Below are positions 27,322 to 37,685 of a stretch of DNA of 64,000 nucleotides, piece after piece (the stretch's first letter is position 1; each line of letters starts with the position of its first letter). Origin of the DNA: Gordonia iterans. Lineage in GTDB: Bacteria > Actinomycetota > Actinomycetes > Mycobacteriales > Mycobacteriaceae. Position numbers and translations under genes: made by a program. The notes beneath the pieces are model-generated. The model was not told the origin of the DNA and did no database searches. It worked only from the letters and a program-made list of their open reading frames with translations. The stretch is from assembly GCF_002993285.1 (NCBI RefSeq), contig NZ_CP027433.1, positions 1,302,001 through 1,366,000 of the forward strand, read 5' to 3'.

Positions 27322-28404
27322 TCAGTGGTGCCCGCCCGTGCGTGTCGAGTAGTCGGCGGGGTCGGTGCTCGTTCCTGGAGGCACGACGAGGAACTGGCCC
27401 ATCATGCCCTCGTCCTCGTGGCGGAGCAGGTGGCAGTGGTACATGTACGGGACCGCGGTGTCGGTGTGGTGGGAGAAGCGCATGATCAGCCGGACCGTCT
27501 GGTTCCGCGGCACCCAGACCGTGTCCTTCCAGCCGCGCTGGTGCGGCGGGGGTGCGCGACCGTCGACGTCGAGAATCTGGAACTGGACGTCGTGGATGTG
27601 GAAGTTGTGCGCCGCATCCCCACTGTTGGTCACCGACCAGATCTCGGTGTCGGTGGGCGCGCTGCGGAGCCGGACTCGCTCGCCGGGCCGGAAAGTCACG
27701 ACGATCTCCGCGCGCTCGCCCGGTGACAACGGCAGCGACCGGACCGGAACCGGTGTGGGCAGCAGACCGCCGTCGGTGCCGATGACGGCGAACTCGCGGT
27801 CGTCGTCGAACACGAAGGTGTACGGACGGGTGTTGGAGCCGTTGACCAGTCGCAAGCGCACCGTGCGCGTGGTGACGTCGAAGTACGGACCGGGTGTGCC
27901 GTTGACCAGCACGGTGTCGCCGACGATGCCCTCGGACTGGAACAGCGACACCGACGTGTCGAGTGTGCCGTCGTCGTGGAACTTGCGGTCCTGCACGATT
28001 ATCGGGAGGTCGTCGACGCCGTAGCGGCGCGGGAGGTCGAGCCGGGATTCGGCCTCGTCGTCGATGACGAACATCCCGGCCAGCCCGCGGTAGACGTGAC
28101 GGGCGGTCGCGCCGTGCGGGTGCGGGTGGTACCAGAGGCTGGCCGCGGGCTGATCGACGGTCCACTGAGGCGTCCACGTGGCGCCCGGCTCGATCATCTG
28201 ATGCGGACCGCCGTCCATCCGCGCGGGCAGGCGCATACCGTGCCAGTGAAGGGTGCTCGCCTCGCCGAGGCGATTGGTGACGTTGATCCGGACCCGCTCG
28301 CCGCGTGCCGCTCGCAGTGTGGGAGCGAGGTGCGGGCGTGACGGCTGGTCATCTCTCGACCATGCGGGCCGTCGCGTCAGTCGATCAACGGCTTCCCCCG
28401 CATT
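27322..28404 (-). pseudogene. Multicopper oxidase lacking its N-terminus
   Basis: The frame keeps all C-terminal copper motifs: HNFHIHDVQF and YHCHLLRHEDEGMMGQF at the end, plus WYHPHPHGATARHVYRGLAGMF. The first copper motif TLHWHGMRLPARMDGGP is also in frame, but there is no ATG, GTG or TTG upstream of it before stop codons at 28405-28407, and the signal peptide and start of domain 1 are missing. The first possible ATG (28236) would drop HWHG. The gene is therefore 5'-truncated or uses a CTG. It lies 90 bases after the class I fumarase. Confidence 0.8.
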
Positions 28405-28493
28405 TCAGGGTGGGTTTCAGGGTTCGCACCCACACCCTCGACCGCGACGTCGCTCGCTTCCCGGGGCTGACCCGGCGCGTTCCGGAGGTGTGA

Positions 28494-30194
<1,701 letters not shown>

Positions 30195-30295
30195 AAGGGC
30201 AGATGATACGGCGTACCCGTTCTGACCTGCGTATTAGTGCATCCTAAGTCGGATCTGCGCCGACGGTCGACCCGGGCCACTAGGGTGGTGGTCTT

Positions 30296-30967
30296 GTGGC
30301 GGGTATCAACGACGCGGTATCGACCGTGCAGCACGTGGGCGAGCTGGCCGGGGTGGCGGCGTTCGCGCTGTCGGGGGGTCTGGTCGCGGTGCGTCACCGG
30401 CTCGACATCGTCGGTGTCCTGCTGCTGGCGGTCGCGACCGCCCTGGGCGGCGGCGTGATCCGGGATCTGATCATCGGCAACAATCCGCCGGTGGCCTTCA
30501 CCAACATGCAGTACCTGGGGACGGCCGTCGCGGCGGGGGCGGTGATCTGCGTGTGGCGGCCGCCGGTCCGGCTCACCCGGTGGCCCCTGGACGTCACCGA
30601 CGCGGTGGGACTGGGACTGTTCGCGGTCACCGGCACCGTCGTCGCCCACCAGGCCGGGCTGAACGCGCCGGGCGCGGCGTTGCTGGGGATGACGACCGCG
30701 ATCGGCGGAGGCGTGATCCGTGACGTCCTCACCGGACAGATTCCGAGCGTGCTGCGCCCACAGCAGCACCTGTACGCCATTCCGGCGCTGCTGTGTGCGA
30801 CCGTGGTGACCCTGCTGCTCCGCTACACCGACTACCAGCCGTGGATGGGCCTGGCGTGCGCGGTGATCGCGACCGCGCTGCGCCTGGCCTCGCTCGGTCT
30901 GGGCTGGCACGGCCCGGAACCGTGGTATGTGCGGCGGGACCGGAAAGCCGGACTCCTCGACGAGTGA
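30296..30967 (+). CDS. TRIC channel-like protein (UPF0126/YadS family)
   Basis: The 223-aa membrane protein is an internal duplication of a three-helix unit: ATALGGGVIRDLIIGNNPP in the first half and TTAIGGGVIRDVLTGQIP in the second. The GGGVIRD motif is diagnostic of UPF0126, a family homologous to trimeric intracellular cation channels. GTG at 30296 is the start. It is divergent from the class I fumarase. The ion carried is not known. Confidence 0.9.
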   Translation: MAGINDAVSTVQHVGELAGVAAFALSGGLVAVRHRLDIVGVLLLAVATALGGGVIRDLIIGNNPPVAFTNMQYLGTAVAAGAVICVWRPPVRLTRWPLDVTDAVGLGLFAVTGTVVAHQAGLNAPGAALLGMTTAIGGGVIRDVLTGQIPSVLRPQQHLYAIPALLCATVVTLLLRYTDYQPWMGLACAVIATALRLASLGLGWHGPEPWYVRRDRKAGLLDE

Positions 30968-30981
30968 GCTCGGCGGCCAGG

Positions 30982-32541
30982 TCAGTAACCGCTGAAGTAG
31001 TCGCTGCGCGTCCCCGCGACGTGGCGGCGGAGCGACCCGCGCACGGTGTGCACCATCGCGGGCGGGCCCGACACGTAGGCGCGGCGGGCGCCCAGGTCGG
31101 TGATCGCTGCGGTGAGCTCGTCGGCCCGGATCGCGGTGCCGGTGACGTGCGTCCATCCCGGCGGGAGGTCGTCCGGCGGGCTGGGTGCCACCAGCACCAC
31201 GGGAATCCCCGCGGCGATCAGGACGTCGCGGTAGGCCACGTCGTGCGCGTCCGGAACGCCGTAGACCAGCACGGCGTCGACGTCGTGCGTGTCGAGAGCC
31301 CGCAGCTGGCTGGCGAACGGAGTGATCCCGATCCCGCCGGCGACCAGCAGGACCCGACCGGTGCGGGGCAGCACGAAGTCGCCCGAGACGCTCGTCGCGC
31401 GCACGACGTCTCCCGGCCGGCATGCCGCCAGCGCCTGCTTGAAGGTCGACGGCTCCGGGGGGATGCGGAGTGCGATGGTCAACTCCCGCTGATCCGGAGG
31501 TGAGGAGATGCTGAAGATCCGGCGCGTGCCGCGGCGGTCGGCGCCCCTGTTCGGCAGGTCCAGTTCCAGGTATTGGCCCGGTGTGAACCGCACCGGGCGC
31601 ATCGGTTCGAACCGGAACTCCCACACCGAATCCGAGAGCTCCCGCTTGCCGAGGAACTGCAGCCGGATGCCGCGGCGCTGCCCGCAGGCGAGACCGACCA
31701 GGTTGGCGGCGATCAGCGCGAGTTCGGTGGTGGAGGTGAAGGCCCACACCTCGAAGGGCCGGTCCGTCAGGGCCGGCCAGAGCACGGGCAGGGAGACGAC
31801 GACCCCGGCCAGGGCGGCGGCGCCGAGTTGCTGGCACCGCCTGGGCGGCAGGGTGAGCGGCTCGGAGAGCATGAACCCGGCGAGGAAGACGAGTGGATAC
31901 GAGTAGAAGGTCTGCTCGACCGCGGACGACGTCTCGGTGCCCAGGGCGAGCAGACTCGCGAAGATCAAGATTCCGCCCACGGCGACGAAGACCGCGCCGA
32001 GCCACACCCGATGCGTACGGCGCAGCACCAGCAGCGCCCCGATCACCACGAACGGCAGCATCGGCTCGTTGGCGACCCACCAGGTGGTGTACAGCCGATC
32101 GCCCGGCGACATGCTCATCAGTTGCTGGATCACGACCACCAGGAGTGGGCCGACTGCCGCCGGATTGAACACGTGGCGGCCGCGCACGGCCAGCAGATAC
32201 TTCGATGCGTTGGCCAGGATCGCGGCCCCGGCGAGCCAGGCGAACGACGACGACGTCGCCGGCGGCCAGTACAGGAACCACATCAGGAGCGCCGTGATCA
32301 CCGCTGACTCGGTGTGCGGCCGGAGCCGGAACAAGAGTCCGAACAGCCGGCTCGACGCCACGGATGCGACCAGCAGAACCGTGAGCGCGAGGGCCATCTG
32401 GCGGAGCGGGAAGATCGATCGGTCCAGCACGCCGGTGGCGCTGAGCACGAACGCGACCCCGGCGAGCAGAGCGAGCAGGATGGTCACCAGGCGGTACATG
32501 GTGACCCGTCCGAGTAGGTCGTCCAGATGTCTCACAGTCAC
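30982..32541 (-). CDS. Fusion of an RnfD/NqrB-like membrane domain and a ferredoxin-NADP+ reductase-like domain
   Basis: Residues about 1-285 form a multi-helix membrane domain resembling RnfD/NqrB (SKYLLAVRGRHVFNPAAVGP). Residues about 290-519 form an FNR-type domain: FAD site RRIFSISSPPD with FTPGQYLELDL before it, and an NAD(P) site VLLVAGGIGITPFASQL, ending AYVSGPPAMVHTVRG. Electrons from NAD(P)H would pass through FAD to the membrane part. The next genes upstream are apbE and a covalent-FMN lipoprotein, 4 bases and then an ATGA overlap away, so all three form one transmembrane electron-transfer unit. Confidence 0.85.
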   Translation of the reverse strand: MTVRHLDDLLGRVTMYRLVTILLALLAGVAFVLSATGVLDRSIFPLRQMALALTVLLVASVASSRLFGLLFRLRPHTESAVITALLMWFLYWPPATSSSFAWLAGAAILANASKYLLAVRGRHVFNPAAVGPLLVVVIQQLMSMSPGDRLYTTWWVANEPMLPFVVIGALLVLRRTHRVWLGAVFVAVGGILIFASLLALGTETSSAVEQTFYSYPLVFLAGFMLSEPLTLPPRRCQQLGAAALAGVVVSLPVLWPALTDRPFEVWAFTSTTELALIAANLVGLACGQRRGIRLQFLGKRELSDSVWEFRFEPMRPVRFTPGQYLELDLPNRGADRRGTRRIFSISSPPDQRELTIALRIPPEPSTFKQALAACRPGDVVRATSVSGDFVLPRTGRVLLVAGGIGITPFASQLRALDTHDVDAVLVYGVPDAHDVAYRDVLIAAGIPVVLVAPSPPDDLPPGWTHVTGTAIRADELTAAITDLGARRAYVSGPPAMVHTVRGSLRRHVAGTRSDYFSGY

Positions 32542-32545
32542 TCCG

Positions 32546-33457
32546 TCAGCGGAAAACGGTGCCGGGAAAGCCCGGGGACCGGCGCAGCTCGCTGCGCGAG
32601 GGCATGAGCACGTACTCGAACGAGAACGCCTCGGCGAGACGTTCCGGCGCGACGAAGAACAATGCCGTGGCCAGCCCGTCCGCGATCAGCGCATCGTCGG
32701 CGACCACCCAGGTCGCGACCGGGCCCGCCACCGGCACGCCGGTGCGGGCGTCGAGGACGTGGTGCAGTCCGTCACCCCACGCACGACGGTTGACCGCCGA
32801 CCCGCACAACGCGCCGTCCGTCAGGTCGGCGACCCCGACCGCGGTCGTCGGCGCCCAGGGATGTTCCAGGGCGACCCGGATCGGTGCGCCCCGGCGGACC
32901 AGGTCGCCGCTCGCGTCCACGGTGAAGGAGCCGGCGTGCTCGGATCTCTGGTCCGCGGCCAGGGTCTGCGCGACGAGGCCGGCGACCTGGTCGGCGAGGT
33001 AGCCTTTGCCGGCTGCCCCGACGTCGAGCACCACGGGGACGGGCGTGACCAGATACGGGGGTACCCAGTCGAGGTCGGCGAACGACGGTGCGGGCCGCGG
33101 CGGGCCCGCGCGCAGCGTGTACTCCGGGTCGTACCCGAGCGCTTCGAGTCCGTCGCCCACCGCGGGGCTCATCGCGCCGTCGGTCAACTCGAACAGGGTG
33201 CGGTAGAGCTCCATGATCGGACCGGCGTCATGGGGCAGCCGGTACCGTCCCGGGCCCGAGCGGACCGCGGAGACCACCGAGTCCGGGCGGAACCGCGACC
33301 ATCCACGGTCGAACTCCTCGGTCAGCTCGAGGACGGTGCGACGCTCGGACTCGGTGAGGGCGCGCGGCGTGTCGATCTGCCAGCGCGTGCCGATGGCGTC
33401 GAAGACCCATTCCGCTGTGTGCGCGGGCGCCGGGTCGGCACCGGCGCCGCGGGTCAT
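32546..33457 (-). CDS. apbE: FAD:protein FMN transferase ApbE
   Basis: ApbE attaches FMN from FAD to a Thr or Ser of a target protein. The 303-aa protein includes IGTRWQIDTP at the N-terminus, the central VLDVGAAGKGYLADQVA motif and the HHVLDARTGVPVAGPV stretch with the metal-binding residues. It has no evident signal peptide; the first residues are polar, so its location is uncertain. Its ATG overlaps the stop of the FMN-binding lipoprotein gene, its obvious substrate. The preceding open frame to 34000 is not coding. Confidence 0.93.
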   Translation of the reverse strand: MTRGAGADPAPAHTAEWVFDAIGTRWQIDTPRALTESERRTVLELTEEFDRGWSRFRPDSVVSAVRSGPGRYRLPHDAGPIMELYRTLFELTDGAMSPAVGDGLEALGYDPEYTLRAGPPRPAPSFADLDWVPPYLVTPVPVVLDVGAAGKGYLADQVAGLVAQTLAADQRSEHAGSFTVDASGDLVRRGAPIRVALEHPWAPTTAVGVADLTDGALCGSAVNRRAWGDGLHHVLDARTGVPVAGPVATWVVADDALIADGLATALFFVAPERLAEAFSFEYVLMPSRSELRRSPGFPGTVFR

Positions 33458-33921
33458 ACCGACGCCTCGGCGCGGATCTTGTCGACCGCCTGATTGAATC
33501 CGCCGCTGGTCAGCGACGACCCCGACACCTTGCTGACGTCCAGGTCGTCGATCGACTTGCCGACCACCTCGTCGGAGATCCCGCCGGCGAACTGGGTCTG
33601 AAACTGTAGCGAGTTGCCGCCGGTCGCCTCCGGGGTCACCGTAGCCGCGGTGATGGTGCCCGCGTCGTCGAGGGTGAGTTCGACGGTCACCTCCGAGGTG
33701 CCGCCGGGGTTGGTGTAGGTGCCCTCGGCGGTGTAGGTGCCGGCCCGGTATCGACCGGTGTTCGCCTCGGTGTCGGCCGAGCGGACGGCGACGGTGTTCG
33801 ACGTGGCGGTGGCGGCGTCGCCGTCGTCGGAGCAGCCGCTGAACAGGAACAGGCTCGTCGCGGCGGCAGCGATCGCGAAGGTCTTGCGGAGGTGAAAGCG
33901 CGTACTGGTCGTGGCTGCCAT
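33454..33921 (-). CDS. FMN-binding-domain lipoprotein
   Basis: The 155-aa protein begins with a signal peptide ending in the lipobox LFLFSGC (Cys lipidated), then a Ser/Thr-rich linker and an FMN_bind domain with GRYRAGTYTAEGTYTNPGG and, near the C-terminus, KVSGSSLTSGGFNQAV. That last stretch matches the ApbE target pattern S-G-x-[ST]-x-[ST], so a Ser or Thr there would carry covalent FMN. AGGAAGG precedes the ATG at 33921. It is first in the apbE operon. Confidence 0.88.
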   Translation of the reverse strand: MAATTSTRFHLRKTFAIAAAATSLFLFSGCSDDGDAATATSNTVAVRSADTEANTGRYRAGTYTAEGTYTNPGGTSEVTVELTLDDAGTITAATVTPEATGGNSLQFQTQFAGGISDEVVGKSIDDLDVSKVSGSSLTSGGFNQAVDKIRAEASV

Positions 33922-34053
33922 GGGAGGCCTTCCTGGGGCTCGGAGTCCGGCGAACGGTTTGTCGGAATCCATCATTGCGAGGAAAGCTCCGCGAATCCAT
34001 GCTTGATCCTGTGAGTCCGCTGTGCGGGTGCGCCGGATCGGTGCCGCGGACCG

Positions 34054-34686
34054 TCAGGACACGAGTCCGCGTTCGCGCGCGACCGCCACCACTCTGGTGC
34101 GACTGGTGACGCCGAGCTTGTCGAAGATGTGCACCAGATGTGACTTCACCGTGGCTTCGGAGATGAAGAGGCGCTTGGCGATCTCGCGGTTGGATCCGCC
34201 GACCGCGAGCTGCTCCACCACGTCCAGCTCGCGGGCGGTCAGCGCCTGGGCCGGTGAGGTCATGCGGTCCAGCAGCCGGGCGGCGATGGGCGGGCTGAGG
34301 ACGGTCTGGCCGGCGGCGGCGCTGCGGATTCCGGAGATCAGGACGTCCGGCGCGGTGTCCTTGAGCAGGTAGCCGATGGCGCCAGCCTCGGTCGCCCGGA
34401 CGACGTCGGCGTCGGAGGCGTACGTGGTGAGGATCAGCACCTGAGGCGCCGGGTCCAGAGCGCGGAGGTCGGCGGTGGCGGCTACTCCGTCCCGACCGCC
34501 CGGCTCGGCGCCGTGCAGGCGCAGATCCATCAGCACCACGTCGATGTGCTGCCCGGTCGCGAACGCGGTCGCTTCCCCGGCGTCGGATGCTTCGGCGACG
34601 ACCTCGAAGTCGTCCACCGGCTCCAAGACGGCGCGGAGTCCGGCGCGGACGATCGGATGATCGTCCACCAGCATGATCCGGATCAC
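34054..34686 (-). CDS. NarL/LuxR-type response regulator
   Basis: The 210-aa protein has a receiver domain (IRIMLVDDHPIVRAGL with acidic pocket, phosphoacceptor Asp in VVLMDLRLHG near residue 54, Lys in YLLKDTAPDVL) and a LuxR-type HTH (LTARELDVVEQLAVGGSNRE, then IAKRLFISEATVKSHL). The GTG start overlaps the end of the kinase gene. This is a typical partner for the histidine kinase beside it. Targets are unknown; the divergent ABC exporter is a plausible one. Confidence 0.93.
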   Translation of the reverse strand: MIRIMLVDDHPIVRAGLRAVLEPVDDFEVVAEASDAGEATAFATGQHIDVVLMDLRLHGAEPGGRDGVAATADLRALDPAPQVLILTTYASDADVVRATEAGAIGYLLKDTAPDVLISGIRSAAAGQTVLSPPIAARLLDRMTSPAQALTARELDVVEQLAVGGSNREIAKRLFISEATVKSHLVHIFDKLGVTSRTRVVAVARERGLVS

Positions 34687-35852
34687 GCCGAACCTCCTTG
34701 TGGCGGCGGCGCTTCGGTGGGCAGCGCGGGATCGCTCAAGGGTACGCACACGTGGATCGTGGTGCCGTCGCCGGGCTCGGAGTCCACGGTCAGCGCTCCG
34801 CGGCACCGCTCTGCCCGGGTGGCCAGGGCGCGGAGCCCGAATCCGGTGCCGCCGGCGGCCCGGGCCGGGGAGAACCCGACGCCGTCGTCGACGACGTCGA
34901 GGTGGGCCTCGTCACCGAGTGCGGTGAGGGTCACCACCGCGCGGGTGGCGCCGGCGTGCCGGACGGCGTTGGCGAGCGCTTCTTGTGCCGCTCGCAGCAG
35001 CAGCGCGCCGGCCTCGTCGTCCAGCCCGTCCAGGGCACCGTGGACGTGCAACTCGGTCGGCAGGCCCAGGCGTGCAGCCTTCGCGACCGCGGACTGCAGT
35101 CCGACGGTCAACGGCCCGTCGGGCACTTCGCCGCCGTCCAGGCCGCGCAGGAACATGCGAGTCTGGGTCAGCGCGGCCGACGCCATCTCCAGAGCGGTGG
35201 CCGTCTGGGCGTGTCGTTGCGCCGGGGCGGTCGACGGATCGGCGGCCGACTGCAGCAGCATGACGATCCCGGCGAGGGCCTGGCCCGCCCCGTCGTGGAT
35301 CTGCGTGCCCAGCCGTTCGCGCTCGGCGAGCAGAGCAAGCTCCCGGGAGAGCGCCGCGCGTTCGGCGGCGGCGTCGACGATCCGGTGGACGGCCTCGGTC
35401 ACCGCGATCGCGGTCGCGATGCCGATCACCGGCCCGATCACGGCCCCGACGCCGACGGTGTCGCCGCGGAGGGACGCGAGCACCGAGACGGAGACGATTA
35501 GCAGTTCGAAGGCGACCGCGAGCGGCCGGGGCAAGAAGTGCCAGCACAGCATGGCCAGCACGAAGGCCGGCCAGACGAAGGCGGGGGACCAGAGGGTCAG
35601 CGCCGCCCATCCGGCGACCAAGACCACGGTCCACGGCGTCTGGATCTGCTTGTGCCGCAGTGAGATAGCGGCGACGCCGAACAGGTACCACGCACTCACC
35701 GCAGCGGCGCCCGCGACGACGGCGACCGCCGGGCCGCGGGCGTCGACGAGCGCCCTGGCCAGTCCGACCGCCATCAGTACGGCGAACAGCAGGTGGCCGC
35801 CCCACTGGATGTACCGGTCGGCGGTCAGCGAGACGCGAGCGGCTGCGGACAC
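34683..35852 (-). CDS. Sensor histidine kinase (HisKA_3 type)
   Basis: The 389-aa protein has about five N-terminal transmembrane segments and no large extracytoplasmic loop, then a cytoplasmic HisKA_3 dimerisation domain with the phosphoacceptor His in ERERLGTQIHDGAGQ near residue 185 and an ATPase domain (RAAQEALANAVRHAGATRA N-box, VVDDGVGFSPARAAGGTGFGL G-boxes). GTG 35852 is the likely start. It is divergent from the ABC permease 45 bases away, so kinase, regulator and exporter form one stimulus-response unit. Confidence 0.9.
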   Translation of the reverse strand: MSAAARVSLTADRYIQWGGHLLFAVLMAVGLARALVDARGPAVAVVAGAAAVSAWYLFGVAAISLRHKQIQTPWTVVLVAGWAALTLWSPAFVWPAFVLAMLCWHFLPRPLAVAFELLIVSVSVLASLRGDTVGVGAVIGPVIGIATAIAVTEAVHRIVDAAAERAALSRELALLAERERLGTQIHDGAGQALAGIVMLLQSAADPSTAPAQRHAQTATALEMASAALTQTRMFLRGLDGGEVPDGPLTVGLQSAVAKAARLGLPTELHVHGALDGLDDEAGALLLRAAQEALANAVRHAGATRAVVTLTALGDEAHLDVVDDGVGFSPARAAGGTGFGLRALATRAERCRGALTVDSEPGDGTTIHVCVPLSDPALPTEAPPPQGGSA

Positions 35853-35897
35853 GTGTCCAGTATCCGCATCCGGCGCGCCGTCCGCCTCGAACTTTCG

Positions 35898-36974
35898 ATG
35901 GATCCGGAAACGGTGCTTCCGCGCGATTCGCCGAGCGAGGCGAGCGGCCACGCTGGAGAGGTGTTCATCGGATGGCGAGAGATCCGCCGCGCGGCGGGAA
36001 AATTCGGGTTGATGACGGGCGTGATCGCGCTGATGTCGTTCATGGTGGTGGTGCTCTCCGCGCTCACCGGCGGCTTGCAGCAGGAGTCCACCTCGGCGAT
36101 TCAGGCGTTGCCCGGTACCGGTCTGGCGGTGCAGACCGACGCGGGCGGGGCCGCAGCGAACCTGGTCGACAGCAGACTCGATGCCGACGCCGTCGCGGCG
36201 ATCCGCGCCGTCGACCCCGGAGCACGCCCCCTGGGCATCGTGATGTCCGGCGTGGCGCGCGGCGGGACGAGTTCGGCGGTCGCGGTGTTCGGCCGCGACG
36301 GCGCTGATCCGGCGGCCGCCTCCGGCGTGCGGATCGGGCCGGAGACCGCGAGCGCGCTCGGTCTGGGTGTCGGCGACGAGGTGACGGTCGGCGGCGTCGC
36401 GACCCGGGTCGCCGAAGTCTCCCCGACGCTGGAGTTCGCGCACTCGCCCGTCGCGGAGGTGCCCCTGGAGTTGTGGCGTCAAGTGGCGCACCGCGACGAG
36501 GTGACCGCGATGGTCCTCACTCGCGACGTCGAGGGGGTCGCCGGGGTCACGACGGCAGTCGGCTCCGATCGTCTGGACCTGATCCCGGGGTACTCCTCGG
36601 AACACAACTCGCTCCTGCTGATCCAGGGTCTGCTGCTGCTGATCTCCGCCGTGGTCGTGAGTGCCTTCTTCGCAGTGTGGACCGGACGCCGCCTCCCGGA
36701 GCTCGCCGTGGTGCGGGCCATGGGCGCCGGCCGGGGATACCTGCTGCGCGACGGCCTCGGCCAGGCGGCGGTGGTGCTCGGCGCCGGACTGACCGCGGGA
36801 ACGGTCACCGGGGTGATCATCGCGTGGGCGGTGTCGGGGACCGTGCCGATCCAGCTCAGCGTCGTCGGGGTGTTGCTTCCCGCCGCGGCGATGGCCCTAC
36901 TCGGCATGCTCGGCGGAGCGCTGGCCCTGCGTCCGCTGACGACCGTCGATCCGCTGACCGCTCTCAACCGATAG
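35898..36974 (+). CDS. ABC transporter permease, FtsX/MacB-like
   Basis: The protein has a first membrane helix in FGLMTGVIALMSFMVVVLSALTGG, a large extracytoplasmic domain and three C-terminal helices (LLLIQGLLLLISAVVVSAFFAVW, then VLGAGLTAGTVTGVIIAWAV and LLPAAAMALLGMLGGALALRPL), the FtsX plan. The conserved AVVRAMGAGRGYLLRDGLGQAA loop contacts the ATPase. ATG 35898 is the first start but family members usually begin at the VFIGWREIRRAAGKF stretch, which corresponds to GTG 35961; either is possible. The ATPase gene follows 8 bases on. Confidence 0.88.
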   Translation: MDPETVLPRDSPSEASGHAGEVFIGWREIRRAAGKFGLMTGVIALMSFMVVVLSALTGGLQQESTSAIQALPGTGLAVQTDAGGAAANLVDSRLDADAVAAIRAVDPGARPLGIVMSGVARGGTSSAVAVFGRDGADPAAASGVRIGPETASALGLGVGDEVTVGGVATRVAEVSPTLEFAHSPVAEVPLELWRQVAHRDEVTAMVLTRDVEGVAGVTTAVGSDRLDLIPGYSSEHNSLLLIQGLLLLISAVVVSAFFAVWTGRRLPELAVVRAMGAGRGYLLRDGLGQAAVVLGAGLTAGTVTGVIIAWAVSGTVPIQLSVVGVLLPAAAMALLGMLGGALALRPLTTVDPLTALNR

Positions 36975-36982
36975 GAATCCCG

Positions 36983-37672
36983 ATGAGCCTGCAGATGTCT
37001 GCCGTCGACCTCACCTACCCGGACGGCGACGATCGCCGTGTCCAGGCCCTCGCCGAGGTGTCCCTGACTGTCGCACCGGGGGAGGTGATCGCGCTGACCG
37101 GACCGTCGGGGTGCGGCAAGTCCAGCGCCCTGGCCGTGGCGGGCACGCTGATCCGGCCCGATTCGGGGACGGTGGCCATCGACGGCACCGAGGTGGGCGG
37201 ACTGTCGGAGCAGGACCGTGCCAGGATCCGCCGCGAGCAGATCGGCTTCGTCTTTCAGCGCGACAACCTCCTGCCCGACCTCACCGCTCTCGAGCAGCTC
37301 CTGCTGACCGCGCACCTGCGTGGCGAGCGGCCCGCACGGCACCGGGGTGAGGCCCTCGATCTGCTGGCCGACGTCGGCCTGGCCGGCCACCACGACAAAC
37401 TGCCGCGGCAGCTGTCCGGCGGCATGCGTCAGCGGGTCAACATCGCCCGCGCGCTGATGGGACCGCGCCGCGTACTCCTGATCGACGAACCGACGTCGGC
37501 GCTCGACCACGCACGCGGCACCGCGATCGTCGAGCTGATCTGCCGGCTGGCCCGCGAGCGCGGACTCGCCGCGCTGCTGGTGACCCACGATCTCGCGACG
37601 CTCGAGGGCAACGCGGACGGTCTGGTTCACATGCTCGACGGACGGCTGACGGACGTCGCCGTCGCCGTCTGA
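36983..37672 (+). CDS. ABC transporter ATP-binding protein (MacB/LolD-like)
   Basis: The 229-aa ATPase has Walker A TGPSGCGKSSALA near residue 40, the Q-loop VFQRDNLLPDLT, the ABC signature LSGGMRQRVNIARAL, and Walker B VLLIDEPTSALDHARG. It lies 8 bases after its FtsX-like permease and is preceded by AGGAATCCCG. MacB-type exporters drive extracytoplasmic conformational work or efflux of antibiotics, lipids or peptides; the substrate is not shown here. Confidence 0.95.
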   Translation: MSLQMSAVDLTYPDGDDRRVQALAEVSLTVAPGEVIALTGPSGCGKSSALAVAGTLIRPDSGTVAIDGTEVGGLSEQDRARIRREQIGFVFQRDNLLPDLTALEQLLLTAHLRGERPARHRGEALDLLADVGLAGHHDKLPRQLSGGMRQRVNIARALMGPRRVLLIDEPTSALDHARGTAIVELICRLARERGLAALLVTHDLATLEGNADGLVHMLDGRLTDVAVAV

Positions 37673-37685
37673 GCGTTCGGCCGTC

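Noticed and set aside
33922..34000. Longer N-terminus for the FMN-binding lipoprotein
   Set aside because: The added residues precede the signal peptide and the ATG at 33921 has a good AGGAAGG site.
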